A stretch of 32,735 nt of DNA from contig JAIYBC010000043.1 of assembly GCA_027488845.1 (NCBI GenBank), positions 1-32,735 on the forward strand, written 5' to 3'. The position numbers and the translations under genes are program-made. The notes below the pieces were generated by a model. The model had not been told where the DNA came from, ran no database searches, and worked only from the letters and a program-made list of their open reading frames with translations. This document shows positions 1-7,738 of this stretch, piece after piece (within the stretch, counting starts at the first letter, position 1; each line of letters opens with the position of its first letter). This DNA is from Verrucomicrobiales bacterium. Lineage in GTDB: Bacteria > Verrucomicrobiota > Verrucomicrobiia > Limisphaerales > UBA9464.

Positions 1-102
1 CAACTCGGGACACGGACGCCAATGCTTCGATCCCTCGGCAAGGCCAAGCACGGGAGCGAAGAAGGTGTCGTTGACGGTGGTGGAACCGGTGAAGATGGAC
101 AT
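1..102 (-). CDS. possible N-terminal fragment of a gene cut by the window edge
   Basis: On the minus strand an ATG at 102 opens a frame that stays open to base 1 (34 codons) with strongly GC-biased third positions, as in the neighbouring genes. The peptide begins MSIFTGSTTVNDTFFAPVLG. No family can be named from so little sequence. An overlapping frame starting slightly upstream (MPKIELDV...) is also open but has an arginine/histidine-rich shadow-like composition. This is only a candidate. Confidence 0.3.
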   Translation of the reverse strand, partial: MSIFTGSTTVNDTFFAPVLGLAEGSKHWRPCPEL

Positions 103-291
103 CGAGTTCGATTTTGGGCATCCAAACCGACGTCAAGCACCAATGCCGCACACAGGTGCCTTTCTGCTGCGTTCCAGACGCATGGGAACCATCCGGGAAC
201 CCTGCGCAGACCGACCCGCGGAGCCCCCTCCCAGGCTTCAGCAATGCGCCCAAACGCCCACCACACTTCAACGAAGCCGGGACACCGATGC

Positions 292-332
292 CTTCAACCC
301 TTCAACCCTTCAACCCTTCAACCCTTCAACCC
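292..332. repeat. octamer tandem repeat TTCAACCC
   Basis: About five head-to-tail copies of TTCAACCC run into the 3' end of the aminotransferase gene; the gene's stop lies inside the repeat. On the minus strand this reads GGGTTGAA repeats just after the stop codon. It is a simple-sequence repeat with no visible gene function. Confidence 0.8.
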
Positions 333-1493
333 GCGCACAAACCGATCCATGCGGTCGAGGCCCTTCTCGATGTTGGCGAGTGAGGTCGCGTAGCTGATGC
401 GGATGTAGTCGTCGGCGCCGAAGGCGATGCCGGGGACGGCGGCGACCTTCTCCTGTTCAAGCAGGCGGGCGCAGAACTCGGCGGACTTGAGGCCGGTGCC
501 CGAGATGTTGGGGAAGAGATAGAACGCGCCCTTGCTGTTGACGCAGGTGACCCCGGGCATGGCGTTGAGCTTCTGCCATGCGGCGGTGCGGCGCTTGGCG
601 TATTCGGCGAGCCACTTCGGCAGGTGCTCCTGGGAACCGGTCAGGGCGGCGACGCCACCCTTCTGGGCAAAGGAGCAGGGGTTGCTGGTGCTGTGGCTCT
701 GGAGGGCGTCGATGGCCTTGGCGATCGGCTCCGGGGCGGCGAGGAAGCCGAGGCGCCAACCGGTCATGCTCCAGGCCTTCGCGAAGCCGTGGACGATGAT
801 GGTGTGGTCGAAGTGGGCCTTGCTGAACGAGGCGACGCTCTTCACCACGGCGCCGTCATAGGTGAGGTGCTCGTAGATCTCGTCGCTCATGATCAGCACG
901 CCCTTCTCGACGCAGACGTCGCCGAGCGCCTTGATCTCGTCCGGGGTGTAGACCGAGCCGGTCGGGTTGCTCGGGGAATTGAGGATGAACAGCCGGGTGC
1001 GCGGGGTGATCGCCGCACGCAGTTGCCCGGGCGTCACCTTGAACTCGGTCTTGTCCGAGGTCTCGAGGATCACCGGGGTCGCACCGGCCAGCTTCGCCAT
1101 CTCCGGATAGCTCAGCCAATACGGCGCCGGGATGATCACCTCGTCGCCTTCCTGGCAGGTGGCGAGGATGACGTTGTAGCAGGAGTGCTTTCCGCCGTTG
1201 CTGACGACGATCTGGGAGGGCTTGTAGGTCAGCCCGTTCTCGCGTTGGAACTTGTCGGCGATGGCTTGGCGCAGCTCGGGGATGCCGGAGCTGGGGGTGT
1301 ACTTGGTGAACCCGGCGGCCAACGCGGCGGCGGCGGCGTCCTTGATGTGCTGAGGGGTGTCGAAGTCGGGCTCGCCGGCGCCGAAGCCGACGACGTCCTC
1401 GCCCTTCGCCTTCATCTCCTTGGCCTTCGAATCGATGGCGAGGGTGAGGGAGGGCGACAGCGTGGCGGCGCGACGTGAGATCGGATAGTTCAT
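318..1493 (-). CDS. PLP-dependent class I/II aminotransferase, aspartate aminotransferase (AspB) type
   Basis: The 391-residue protein is full length for a fold-type I aminotransferase of the aspartate aminotransferase subgroup. It would transfer an amino group between aspartate (or a related donor) and 2-oxoglutarate in the cytoplasm, using pyridoxal phosphate. Visible features are the N-terminal GAGEPDFDTP segment (residues ~38-47), the NSPSNPTG motif (~172-179), SDEIYEHL (~203-210) and the Schiff-base lysine in GFAKAWSMTGWR (K239). The C-terminal arginine that binds the substrate carboxylate lies in the IRIS segment near residue 364. The start ATG at 1493 gives the usual MNYPISRRAATLSPS opening. 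It is transcribed away from the LysM gene, and the 176-base gap between them must hold both promoters. Exact substrate (aspartate, aromatic or prephenate) cannot be settled by sequence alone. Confidence 0.93.
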   Translation of the reverse strand: MNYPISRRAATLSPSLTLAIDSKAKEMKAKGEDVVGFGAGEPDFDTPQHIKDAAAAALAAGFTKYTPSSGIPELRQAIADKFQRENGLTYKPSQIVVSNGGKHSCYNVILATCQEGDEVIIPAPYWLSYPEMAKLAGATPVILETSDKTEFKVTPGQLRAAITPRTRLFILNSPSNPTGSVYTPDEIKALGDVCVEKGVLIMSDEIYEHLTYDGAVVKSVASFSKAHFDHTIIVHGFAKAWSMTGWRLGFLAAPEPIAKAIDALQSHSTSNPCSFAQKGGVAALTGSQEHLPKWLAEYAKRRTAAWQKLNAMPGVTCVNSKGAFYLFPNISGTGLKSAEFCARLLEQEKVAAVPGIAFGADDYIRISYATSLANIEKGLDRMDRFVRGLKG

Positions 1494-1669
1494 CGAGAAA
1501 CGGCGCGGAGGGTGGCGCAGGGCGCCCCGCAGGCAAGCCGAAGTTCAGCCATCCGCCCACTCCGGCGCCGCCATTGGCCGAGTCGGCCCGTGCTCCGGGA
1601 GAAGTTGTTCACCGTCTGGACAACTCCGTCTTGCGGGCGCGGCCGAAAGCTTCCTAGCTTGATCCATTG

Positions 1670-2356
1670 ATGAAACGACTCCGTCCCTATCTGGTCGCGG
1701 TGGCGCTGACCTCCCTCTCCCTGGAATCCCACGCCGAGATCAGCCAGGAGGAATACCGGCAGATGCAGACCCGCTTCCAACAGGCGGAAGAGGACGTCGA
1801 CCGTCTGCGCGCGAGGGTGCAGAAGCTCGAGTCCGCCATCGCCGAGATCCGCACCTCGCTCGGCGAGGTCCGAGGGGTCGCCTCCAACGCGGGCAAGGAC
1901 GGCGTGTCCCAGGATCAGCTCAAGAAGGTCGTGGACCAGATCCGGGAGCTCGACAAGCGGCGTCAGGAAGACAACGACCGGATCGTGATGCAGTTGAAGA
2001 AGCTGGCCGACATCCCGGCGCCCCAGCTGCCGGCGGACCTGGAGAAGACCGATCGTCGCGCGGGTGGGACGAAGGCCAAGGCGAAGGAGAAGGAGGCCGC
2101 CCCCGCGTCCGCCGGTGAATCCGGGGCGGGCTCGGCCGCCGCCGCTGCCGGCGAACCCAAGCCGCTGCTCCCTCCCAACTACGCGTTCTTCGAACACACC
2201 GTGGAGGAAGGCCAGACGCTCGGGGAGATCATCGCCGAGTACAACAAGGCCCACGGGATGAAGGTGCGGCTGAAGCACATCCAGGAGGCCAATCCGAAGC
2301 TCAATCCCAACCGCATGGTGGTCGGGAAGAAGATCCGGATCCCCGAGGTCAAGTAG
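1670..2356 (+). CDS. secreted coiled-coil protein with C-terminal LysM domain
   Basis: The 228-residue protein starts with a signal peptide (MKRLRPYLVAVALTSLSLES, likely cleaved after SHA at ~22). A charged heptad-like coiled coil follows (~25-110), then an Ala/Lys/Glu/Pro-rich linker (~125-160) and a LysM module at the end (HTVEEGQTLGEIIAEYN ... ANPKLNPNRMVVGKKIRIP). LysM modules bind N-acetylglucosamine in peptidoglycan, so it is probably a periplasmic cell-wall-associated protein with an oligomerising stalk. I chose ATG 1670 over an adjacent in-frame TTG at 1667. The next gene starts 25 bases after the stop on the same strand, so the three genes 1670-3203 may be one transcript. No catalytic domain is visible. 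Confidence 0.85.
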   Translation: MKRLRPYLVAVALTSLSLESHAEISQEEYRQMQTRFQQAEEDVDRLRARVQKLESAIAEIRTSLGEVRGVASNAGKDGVSQDQLKKVVDQIRELDKRRQEDNDRIVMQLKKLADIPAPQLPADLEKTDRRAGGTKAKAKEKEAAPASAGESGAGSAAAAAGEPKPLLPPNYAFFEHTVEEGQTLGEIIAEYNKAHGMKVRLKHIQEANPKLNPNRMVVGKKIRIPEVK

Positions 2357-2381
2357 GCTCCTGCCGGAGGTCCCCGATCCG

Positions 2382-2762
2382 ATGAAACGCCTGCGTCTCG
2401 CCCACCTCTACCTCGGGGTCTTCTTCACGCCCCTTCTGGTGTTCTTCATCGCCTCGGGCTGGTACCAGACGATCAATCCGGAGCGGCTGAAGTCGGTCAG
2501 CGAGGCCGAATCGGTCGTGCAGAAGCTCCGCGTGGTGCACACCGATCAGATCTACCCCGGCGACCACGAATTCCGGAAGCCTTCGTCGCCCAAGCTGTTC
2601 CAGGCTCTGGTGGTCGTGATGTCGGTGGCGCTCCTGGCCACGACCGTACTCGGGGTGGTGTTGGCGTTCCGGTTTGCCCGGACTCCGTGGCCCGTGGCGC
2701 TGTGTCTTGGTGCTGGCGTCGGCGTGCCGATCCTGATTCTTTGGGCAGGCAGGAGTCCTTGA
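2382..2762 (+). CDS. small membrane protein of unknown function (PepSY-type architecture)
   Basis: The 126-residue protein has a hydrophobic helix near the N-terminus (~10-28, LGVFFTPLLVFFIASGWYQT), a short polar segment of ~45 residues, and two more hydrophobic helices (~74-95 and ~104-121). The first helix plus the YQTINP segment resembles the start of PepSY-associated transmembrane proteins, but this is a loose resemblance. Its stop touches the start of the next gene (2763), which suggests co-translation and a shared task at the membrane. Confidence 0.75.
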   Translation: MKRLRLAHLYLGVFFTPLLVFFIASGWYQTINPERLKSVSEAESVVQKLRVVHTDQIYPGDHEFRKPSSPKLFQALVVVMSVALLATTVLGVVLAFRFARTPWPVALCLGAGVGVPILILWAGRSP

Positions 2763-3203
2763 ATGCCGCCCACAAGCCTCATCATCGCCGGATCCGTACT
2801 CGTGACGGCATTGTTGGCGTTCTGGGCTTGGCGGGAGGTGGCTTCGAGGATGCGGTATGTGATCGGGCGTGATTCGTTCCGGGTCATGCTGGGCGAGCGC
2901 ACCCTGCGTCGGATCCCGTACTCCGACATCGAACGGGTGCACAAGCCCTACCGGGAACTGCGCTGGACCGAGACCGAAAACTGGCGGACCTCCCGTTTTG
3001 ACCGTCATAGGATCCTCGTCCTTGAGCGGAAAACCGGGTTGCTCCGGAAGTTCGTGATCACCCCCAAGCACCGCTACGAGATGCGCCGCCAACTGCGCGA
3101 CGCCATCGCGAAGTCCACGGGCCGGGCGATGGAATCCGTGGCTCCGGAGTCGGAAGACGACACGGATGTGCTTGAGCGCCCCACGGATTCCGCCGGGGGT
3201 TGA
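2763..3203 (+). CDS. membrane-anchored protein with PH-like domain
   Basis: The 146-residue protein has one N-terminal membrane helix (~5-23, SLIIAGSVLVTALLAFWAW). A domain of alternating strands follows (YVIGRDSFRVMLGERTLRRIPYSDIERV ... RHRILVLERKTGLLRKFVITP) that looks like the bacterial PH-type fold found in many membrane proteins. A Glu/Asp-rich, disordered tail ends it. The immediate adjacency to 2382-2762 suggests the two products work together. The domain call rests on pattern only; no active-site residues are visible. Confidence 0.75.
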   Translation: MPPTSLIIAGSVLVTALLAFWAWREVASRMRYVIGRDSFRVMLGERTLRRIPYSDIERVHKPYRELRWTETENWRTSRFDRHRILVLERKTGLLRKFVITPKHRYEMRRQLRDAIAKSTGRAMESVAPESEDDTDVLERPTDSAGG

Positions 3204-3241
3204 GAAATCGACCCACTGCGTACCGGTGTAGGGGACGGCGT

Positions 3242-3300
3242 GAGACTCGTGACCTCGTCTCCTAAAGCGTGCACGGGTAGGAGACGACGTGAGGAGTCTC
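3242..3300. repeat. long intergenic palindrome, copy 1
   Basis: The outer arms GAGACTC (3242) and GAGTCTC (3294-3300) and inner arms TCGTCTCCTA / TAGGAGACGA form an imperfect inverted repeat of about 59 bases. A second, shorter copy lies ~110 bases downstream. It resembles REP-type elements. It lies after the 3' end of the PH-domain gene and could also form a strong RNA hairpin at the end of that transcript. Confidence 0.75.
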
Positions 3301-3353
3301 AGCCATCCCGGTCTAGCGCCTGGCTGGAAGCCCGTTTCACCCGGAGGAAGTGA

Positions 3354-3400
3354 GAGACTCGTGACCTCGTCTCCTACGGCGTCCACGGATAGGAGACGAC
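3354..3400. repeat. long intergenic palindrome, copy 2
   Basis: This repeats the left part of copy 1 almost exactly (GAGACTCGTGACCTCGTCTC then the TAGGAGACGAC arm), with three changes in the loop. The outer GAGTCTC arm is missing. Having two copies side by side is typical for REP-like intergenic elements. Confidence 0.7.
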
Positions 3401-3403
3401 CGA

Positions 3404-3693
3404 AGGAAACGGCTTGCGGTGCTGCGCGTGGAGGACGACAACTCCCTTGTCGGAGCGATCTTTCCAGTTTTTCCCTGCCAGGTGCGTGTATCGAGACAGT
3501 GCTCTTCGACCTTGTTTCAAACAGGGGAGCGTCAAAGCGGTTTGCGCAACAAAGCCAGGCCTCCTTACAGGAAGGCCGCGAAGCGCCCGCTGCTCCCACC
3601 TGGTTCCTTCGGTAGAAGGGGCCCGTCTCCAACGGCCATGGTGGGGATTCTTTCCGGCGACGTCCTGGTTCCGACCCAAGACGTCGCCTTTTT
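3404..3693 (+). ncRNA. candidate structured RNA ending in an intrinsic terminator
   Basis: The ~290 bases between the palindromes and the lipoprotein gene hold no frame with convincing coding character. They contain several local hairpins: CCTTGTTT/AAACAGG near 3510-3530, GCCTCC/GGAAGGC near 3560-3580, CCTTC-GGTA-GAAGG near 3605-3620, and CCCACC/GGTGGG around 3597-3647. They end in a GGCGACGTC/GACGTCGCC stem followed by five T. That layout fits a plus-strand small RNA or a long 3' region of the upstream operon. I could not match it to RNase P, tmRNA, SRP RNA or a riboswitch class. Confidence 0.3.
3656..3693 (+). terminator. intrinsic terminator
   Basis: A perfect 9-bp stem GGCGACGTC (3656-3664) / GACGTCGCC (3680-3688) with a 15-base loop is followed directly by TTTTT. 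The T-run lies only on the plus strand, so it ends plus-strand transcription coming from the 1670-3203 genes or from a separate RNA. Confidence 0.75.
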
Positions 3694-3727
3694 CATTTCC
3701 ACCGGCTCCGGGTTTCCCAAAGCCGGT

Positions 3728-4144
3728 TCACCGTTCCGTTCGCCGGAGCCGGAAGGTCCCGCGGTCGAAGGCGCTGTCGTAGGTGGCGTCGAAGCCGTTG
3801 GTCCCGATGCTGCCGGCGGTGGTGATCTTCACCCCCAGGATCCGGCGTGAACCACGGAACCGGTACTCCCCGTCCTTGAAGGCACCCGGAAGCGGCGTGC
3901 GGAAGCTCCCGGAATGGCTTCCCCATTCCGCATGGAACCGCGCGTCATAGCCCTCCTTGCCATCGGGCTTCACCACGGCCCTCAGCGCACCGCCATGGGT
4001 GTTGTTGGTGTTCTGCCAATGTCCGATCCAACGGCCCGACACGCCGTCCGGTGCCGATGCCGGCGCCGCGGCCCATTCCTTCTCGAAGGAGCTGCAACCC
4101 GAAACCAGGAGCGCGGCGACGAGGAGCGATGCAGGGCGGACCAT
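3728..4144 (-). CDS. small lipoprotein of unknown function
   Basis: The 138-residue protein begins MVRPASLLVAALLVSGCSSF: a short charged start, a hydrophobic core and a lipobox VSGC with the lipidated cysteine at residue 17. The rest (GRWIGHWQNTNNTHGGALRA ... YRFRGSRRILGVKITTAGSIG) looks like a small beta-rich domain rich in Gly and aromatic residues. It would be exported and anchored to a membrane. The frame is open further upstream, but the lipobox fixes ATG 4144 as the start. It is divergent from rarA with a gap of 62 bases. Confidence 0.8.
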   Translation of the reverse strand: MVRPASLLVAALLVSGCSSFEKEWAAAPASAPDGVSGRWIGHWQNTNNTHGGALRAVVKPDGKEGYDARFHAEWGSHSGSFRTPLPGAFKDGEYRFRGSRRILGVKITTAGSIGTNGFDATYDSAFDRGTFRLRRTER

Positions 4145-4206
4145 GGCCGGATCATCGCCTCCGGGCACTGGCTGACAAGCGTCCGCGGCCGCCCTAGGCT
4201 CCTGCC

Positions 4207-5661
4207 GTGGCGCAGTCCGAACTCTTTGGAAACCCTCCCGCGGAATCGCTCCCGGGATCGTCGACGGCGCCGGCGGCTTCGGATGGCTCCTCGACCGCGA
4301 CCTCGGCCGCACCGTTGGCCGCGAGGATGCGTCCGCGCACGTTGGACGAGTACGTCGGCCAGGGGCATCTGCTTGCCCCGGGACTGCTGCTCCGTCGGGC
4401 GATCGAGGCGGACCGCATCCAGTCGCTGATCTTCTTCGGCCCGCCCGGCACGGGGAAGACCTCGCTGGCCCAGCTGATCGCCGCGCGCACCAAGGCCCAC
4501 TTCGAAAGGCTGAACGCCGTGGAGTCGAACGTCGCCGAGATGCGGCGCGTGCTCCAGGGCGCGGGCCATCGGCTCCGCAACACCGGGCAGGGGACCATCC
4601 TCTTCATCGACGAGATCCACCGGTTCAACAAGTCCCAGCAGGACTCCCTCCTGCCCGACGTCGAGAGCGGGGTGATCCGGCTCATCGGCGCCACCACCCA
4701 CAACCCGTTCTTCTTCGTCAACTCGCCCCTGGTCTCGCGTTCCCAGGTCTTCGAGCTGCGGCCGCTTTCGCCGGAGGACCTCTTCGGGCTGCTCCGGCGG
4801 GCGTTGTCGGACGCCTCCCGCGGACTGGGCCACCTCCCGATCGACGCGGAGGAGGACGCGCTCCGACATCTGGCGACGGTGGCGGATGGCGATGCCCGGA
4901 AGGCGCTCAACTCCCTCGAAATCGCCGCGCTCACCACCGATCCGGGAGCCGACGGCCGGATCCGGATCGATCTCGCGGTGGCGGAACAATGCATCCAGAA
5001 GAAGGCCGTGGTGTACGACGGGGACGGCGATGCCCACTTCGACACCATCAGCGCCTTCATCAAGTCCATGCGTGGCAGCGACGCCGATGCCACGCTCTAC
5101 TGGCTGGCCAAGATGATCCACGCCGGGGAGGACCCGCGGTTCATCGCCCGGCGCATCCTGGTCCATGCCTGCGAGGACGTCGGCCTGGCGGATCCCATGG
5201 CGTTGGTGCTGGCGCAGGCGGCGTGTGAGGTGGCGGCGAACATCGGTTGGCCCGAGGCGCGCATCCCCATCGCCGAGGCGGCCCTCTACGTGGCCACCGC
5301 CAACAAGAGCAATTCCGTGATCCTAGCCATCGACAAGGCCTTGGAGGACGTCCGTTCGGGTCGGACGCTCCCGGTGCCGCGGGCGCTGAGGGACGCGCAC
5401 TACGCCGGCGCCAAGCAGCTCGGCAACGGACTGGGTTACCTCTACGCGCACGACTTCCCGGGACATTTCGTGCCCCAGGACCATCTCGGCGAGCCCCGGC
5501 GCTTCTACGAGCCCACCGAGCAGGGAGTGGAGCGGAAGATCAAGGAACGCGTGGACCGCTGGCGTGCCTTGCAGGAGGCCGCACTGAAGGCCCCAGTGGA
5601 AGCCACCGGGTTGGAAGCCAAGGTCAACCCCGGGTCCGCCCATCAACATCCGGGTCGGTGA
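4207..5661 (+). CDS. rarA: replication-associated recombination protein RarA (MgsA), AAA+ ATPase
   Basis: The 484-residue protein is a clamp-loader-like AAA+ ATPase that acts at stalled replication forks and binds SSB and DNA ends. Visible motifs are MRPRTLDEYVGQGHLL (~41-56), Walker A GPPGTGKT (~78-85), Walker B ILFIDEIHRFNKSQQD (~131-146), sensor 1 GATTHNPFF, and the conserved C-terminal tetramerisation half with RRILVHACEDVGLADP, YVATANKSNS and the YAHDFPGHFVPQ block. The start is a GTG at 4207. The N-terminal ~38 residues are a low-complexity Ser/Ala/Thr-rich extension, and the C-terminal ~25 residues are unconserved. Length is slightly above the family's usual ~440. Confidence 0.95.
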   Translation: MAQSELFGNPPAESLPGSSTAPAASDGSSTATSAAPLAARMRPRTLDEYVGQGHLLAPGLLLRRAIEADRIQSLIFFGPPGTGKTSLAQLIAARTKAHFERLNAVESNVAEMRRVLQGAGHRLRNTGQGTILFIDEIHRFNKSQQDSLLPDVESGVIRLIGATTHNPFFFVNSPLVSRSQVFELRPLSPEDLFGLLRRALSDASRGLGHLPIDAEEDALRHLATVADGDARKALNSLEIAALTTDPGADGRIRIDLAVAEQCIQKKAVVYDGDGDAHFDTISAFIKSMRGSDADATLYWLAKMIHAGEDPRFIARRILVHACEDVGLADPMALVLAQAACEVAANIGWPEARIPIAEAALYVATANKSNSVILAIDKALEDVRSGRTLPVPRALRDAHYAGAKQLGNGLGYLYAHDFPGHFVPQDHLGEPRRFYEPTEQGVERKIKERVDRWRALQEAALKAPVEATGLEAKVNPGSAHQHPGR

Positions 5662-5781
5662 GGTCCGACAACTGCCAATTGACAAAGTCTCCGTAGCTGT
5701 TTGCGGGAGTTTTCAGTTTCAAGTCTTCAGATTTCAGTGGGGAAACAACCGAATCGGCGGCAATTGGTGTCCGTGGTCTGG

Positions 5782-5824
5782 TGAGTGTGCCACGGACCAC
5801 GGACCACTGATCACTGACCACGGA
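5782..5824. repeat. low-complexity intergenic repeat
   Basis: Short overlapping direct and inverted units (CCACGGACCACGGACCAC, then TGATCACTGACCACGGA) fill this stretch between rarA and the S4 gene. TGATCA is the centre of a dyad. I recognise this style of repeat from intergenic regions of Verrucomicrobiota, which is a memory-based association rather than a search result. Confidence 0.55.
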
Positions 5825-5839
5825 CGGCGACCTGTCGCC

Positions 5840-6205
5840 CTACACATCCCCGGACCAGCGGATGATCTGGCGACGATCCTTCTTGGTCGGACGCCCGGCG
5901 CCACGGGGACGGAACCCCGACTGCTCGGCCAGCTGCTTGACCCGCTCGAACTCGGAAGCCGGTGTGAGGTCCTCGGCGAAACCGGCCACCAACGGTGCGC
6001 CGACTCGGGATTTCGGTGCGCCGATCACGCGATAGGTACGGGTGATGTCACCGGTCTGGGCTGCGACGGTCTGACCGGGACGCACCTCCATCGCCGCTTT
6101 GGGCGCGACGCCGTCCACGGTCACCTGGCCCGACCGGATGGCGGTCGTGGCGACGGTGCGTGTGCGGTAGAGGCGGACAGCCCAGAGCCATTGGTCGAGG
6201 CGCAT
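5840..6205 (-). CDS. S4-domain RNA-binding protein (Hsp15/HslR type)
   Basis: The 121-residue protein opens with the S4 signature MRLDQWLWAVRLYRTRTVAT and continues with SGQVTVDGVAPKAAMEVRPGQTV (~22-45). This is the fold that HslR uses to bind 23S rRNA and peptidyl-tRNA on stalled 50S subunits. The basic tail GFRPRGAGRPTKKDRRQI is also usual for the family. The frame is open 59 codons further upstream, but that part is proline-rich nonsense and the S4 domain begins exactly at ATG 6205. The role in ribosome rescue or RNA binding is inferred from the family. Confidence 0.88.
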   Translation of the reverse strand: MRLDQWLWAVRLYRTRTVATTAIRSGQVTVDGVAPKAAMEVRPGQTVAAQTGDITRTYRVIGAPKSRVGAPLVAGFAEDLTPASEFERVKQLAEQSGFRPRGAGRPTKKDRRQIIRWSGDV

Positions 6206-6388
6206 GGAGGCAAGAGTGTCGCAAGCCGACGGGGCGTCAAAACAAGGAATCCGGCTCGGCTGCCGGAAGGGCGGCAGCCTTCCGAGGACGAATGGGAAGG
6301 GGAGGGACGCAGCGGCGGGATCCTGGGGGAGGCAGAACTTTTTCTTGAACGGTGGGCGGCCAGAAAGGAATGTCCTCCGCACTTCGGG

Positions 6389-6463
6389 GCGCGCTTAGCT
6401 CAGTGGTAGAGCACATCCTTCACACGGATGGGGTCCCAGGTTCGAAACCTGGAGCGCGCACCA
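6389..6463 (+). tRNA. tRNA-Val (CAC), probable phage attachment site
   Basis: A complete cloverleaf can be folded by eye. The acceptor stem GCGCGCT/AGCGCGC and D arm GCTC-AGTGGTA-GAGC are present. The anticodon arm is CATCC-TTCACAC-GGATG with anticodon CAC. The T arm is CCAGG-TTCGAAA-CCTGG, and the 3' CCA is encoded. CAC reads the valine codon GUG. A terminator and an integrase gene follow directly, so the 3' half is the likely integration site. Confidence 0.96.
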
Positions 6464-6478
6464 CTTCAAGACCCGAAG

Positions 6479-6514
6479 AAAACCCCGGATTTCCTCAGGA
6501 ATACCGGGGTTTTT
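6479..6514 (+). terminator. intrinsic terminator between tRNA-Val and integrase
   Basis: The stem AAAACCCCGG (6479-6488) / CCGGGG (6504-6509) is extended by pairing of the leading A-run with the trailing T-run TTTTT (6510-6514). It ends tRNA transcription and separates it from the integrase gene. Confidence 0.85.
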
Positions 6515-6610
6515 CGTTTCTGCCGGTGGAGCTGCTCAAACGGCCCAAGGCGGCCCGTGTTGGATCCGAAAGGCGGAAACAGGTCGAAAAACTGGCAACA
6601 ACTGGCAACA

Positions 6611-7738
6611 GTGCCGCCCGTGAAGGTGACTGTTCACGAGCGGATGGTCCGGGGCGCAAAGACTTGGTGCGTCGATGCACACCTAGCCACGGGCCGGACT
6701 CGACAGTTTTTTGGATCGAAGCGAGCTGCTGAACAGGCCGCCTCGGCACTTCGGGCGGACGTGAACGCCGGCGCCGCGTGGGCGACGCTGTCCGATCGGG
6801 AGCGCGCAGTTCTGGCCGCGTTGGCCAAAGAGGCGGAGGTCGAGGGAACGACGCTCTCCGAGGTCTTTGCCGAGTGGCGTCAGATGAAGCGGGACCAGCC
6901 GAAGGTCGAGTCCATCCCGCTCGGGAAGGCCATCGCGCTCTGCTGCCAGGAGAAGGCGGCCAGCGGGCGCCGTGGGGTGTACGTCGAGAATTTGCGGCAG
7001 CAGCTCGGGCGGTTTGCCAAGGGCAGGGAAGAGACGTCGATTTCTGCCGTCGGTCAGTCCGCGATCCGAGAATGGCTGGCGCCGGTCGAGAACCTCGGCA
7101 GCCGGGCAACGTGGCTCAACCGTCTCTCGGCGCTGTTCTCGTGGGCACGCCGGGCCGGGTACGTCACCGCCAACCCGTGCGAGTCGATCGAGCGTGTCCG
7201 CATCGAGACGAACCCGGTGGAGTGCCTGACCGTCGACCAGTGCCGGGACCTCCTCGAGTGGACCCGCGCGGAGCGCCCCAGGTACCTTGCCCTGCTCGTT
7301 TTGGAGCTGCTCTGCGGTCTCCGGCCGGACGAGGCGGAAAAGATCGTCTGGACCGACGTGGACCTCGGCGGCGGTACGGTCACGATCGACGCTTCGAAGA
7401 CCAAGGTCCGGACTCGGCGCATCGTCCAGTTCACCGACTCGGCAAAGGCGTGGATGGTCGAGGCGAAGCGGTTGAGGTCTGAGTTGCCGGTCACCGACGT
7501 TTCCGGTCGGCGGCATACTCGGGCGATGCGGGAGCGGCTACGGCTGAAGGCGTGGCCGGTGAAGCTACTCCGGAAGACTGCGGCGAGCTACCTGATGGCC
7601 GCGTGGCAGGACGCAGGTCGGGTGGCAGACCAATTGGGGCACTCCCCGGGCGTACTGCTAAAAAACTACCGGGCACTGGTGAAGCGAGAGGAGGCGGAAC
7701 GGTGGCTGGCGATCACCCCCGATAGACCGTCGTCCTGA
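6611..7738 (+). CDS. int: phage-type tyrosine recombinase / integrase
   Basis: The ~375-residue protein has an N-terminal arm-binding type region and a SAM-like core-binding domain (SIPLGKAIALCCQEKAASGR ... VYVENLRQQLGRFAKG). The catalytic domain holds the first arginine in LLCGLRPDEAEKI and the second in KLLRKTAASYLMAAW. The His before the second arginine in the usual HxxR motif is Leu here. LGHSP and the tyrosine nucleophile in LKNYRAL follow. It would catalyse site-specific insertion and excision at tRNA-Val. The frame is open back into the tRNA, which cannot be coding. GTG 6611 is my choice, with GTG 6620 or ATG 6644 possible; none has a good ribosome site. The HxxR change is tolerated in some phage integrases. 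Confidence 0.88.
   Translation: MPPVKVTVHERMVRGAKTWCVDAHLATGRTRQFFGSKRAAEQAASALRADVNAGAAWATLSDRERAVLAALAKEAEVEGTTLSEVFAEWRQMKRDQPKVESIPLGKAIALCCQEKAASGRRGVYVENLRQQLGRFAKGREETSISAVGQSAIREWLAPVENLGSRATWLNRLSALFSWARRAGYVTANPCESIERVRIETNPVECLTVDQCRDLLEWTRAERPRYLALLVLELLCGLRPDEAEKIVWTDVDLGGGTVTIDASKTKVRTRRIVQFTDSAKAWMVEAKRLRSELPVTDVSGRRHTRAMRERLRLKAWPVKLLRKTAASYLMAAWQDAGRVADQLGHSPGVLLKNYRALVKREEAERWLAITPDRPSS

Noticed and set aside
624-1478. Long plus-strand frame of 284 residues opposite the aminotransferase
   Set aside because: Its Gly/Ala/Val/Leu-rich composition is the mirror of a GC-rich gene, and the minus-strand aminotransferase is complete with all motifs.
2349-3632. 427-residue minus-strand frame opposite the PH-domain gene and palindromes
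   Set aside because: It runs through palindromic repeats and two plus-strand genes with membrane helices; there is no domain pattern.
3404-3693. RNase P RNA, tmRNA, SRP RNA or 6S RNA
   Set aside because: None of the invariant motifs of these RNAs could be found by eye; only generic hairpins are present.
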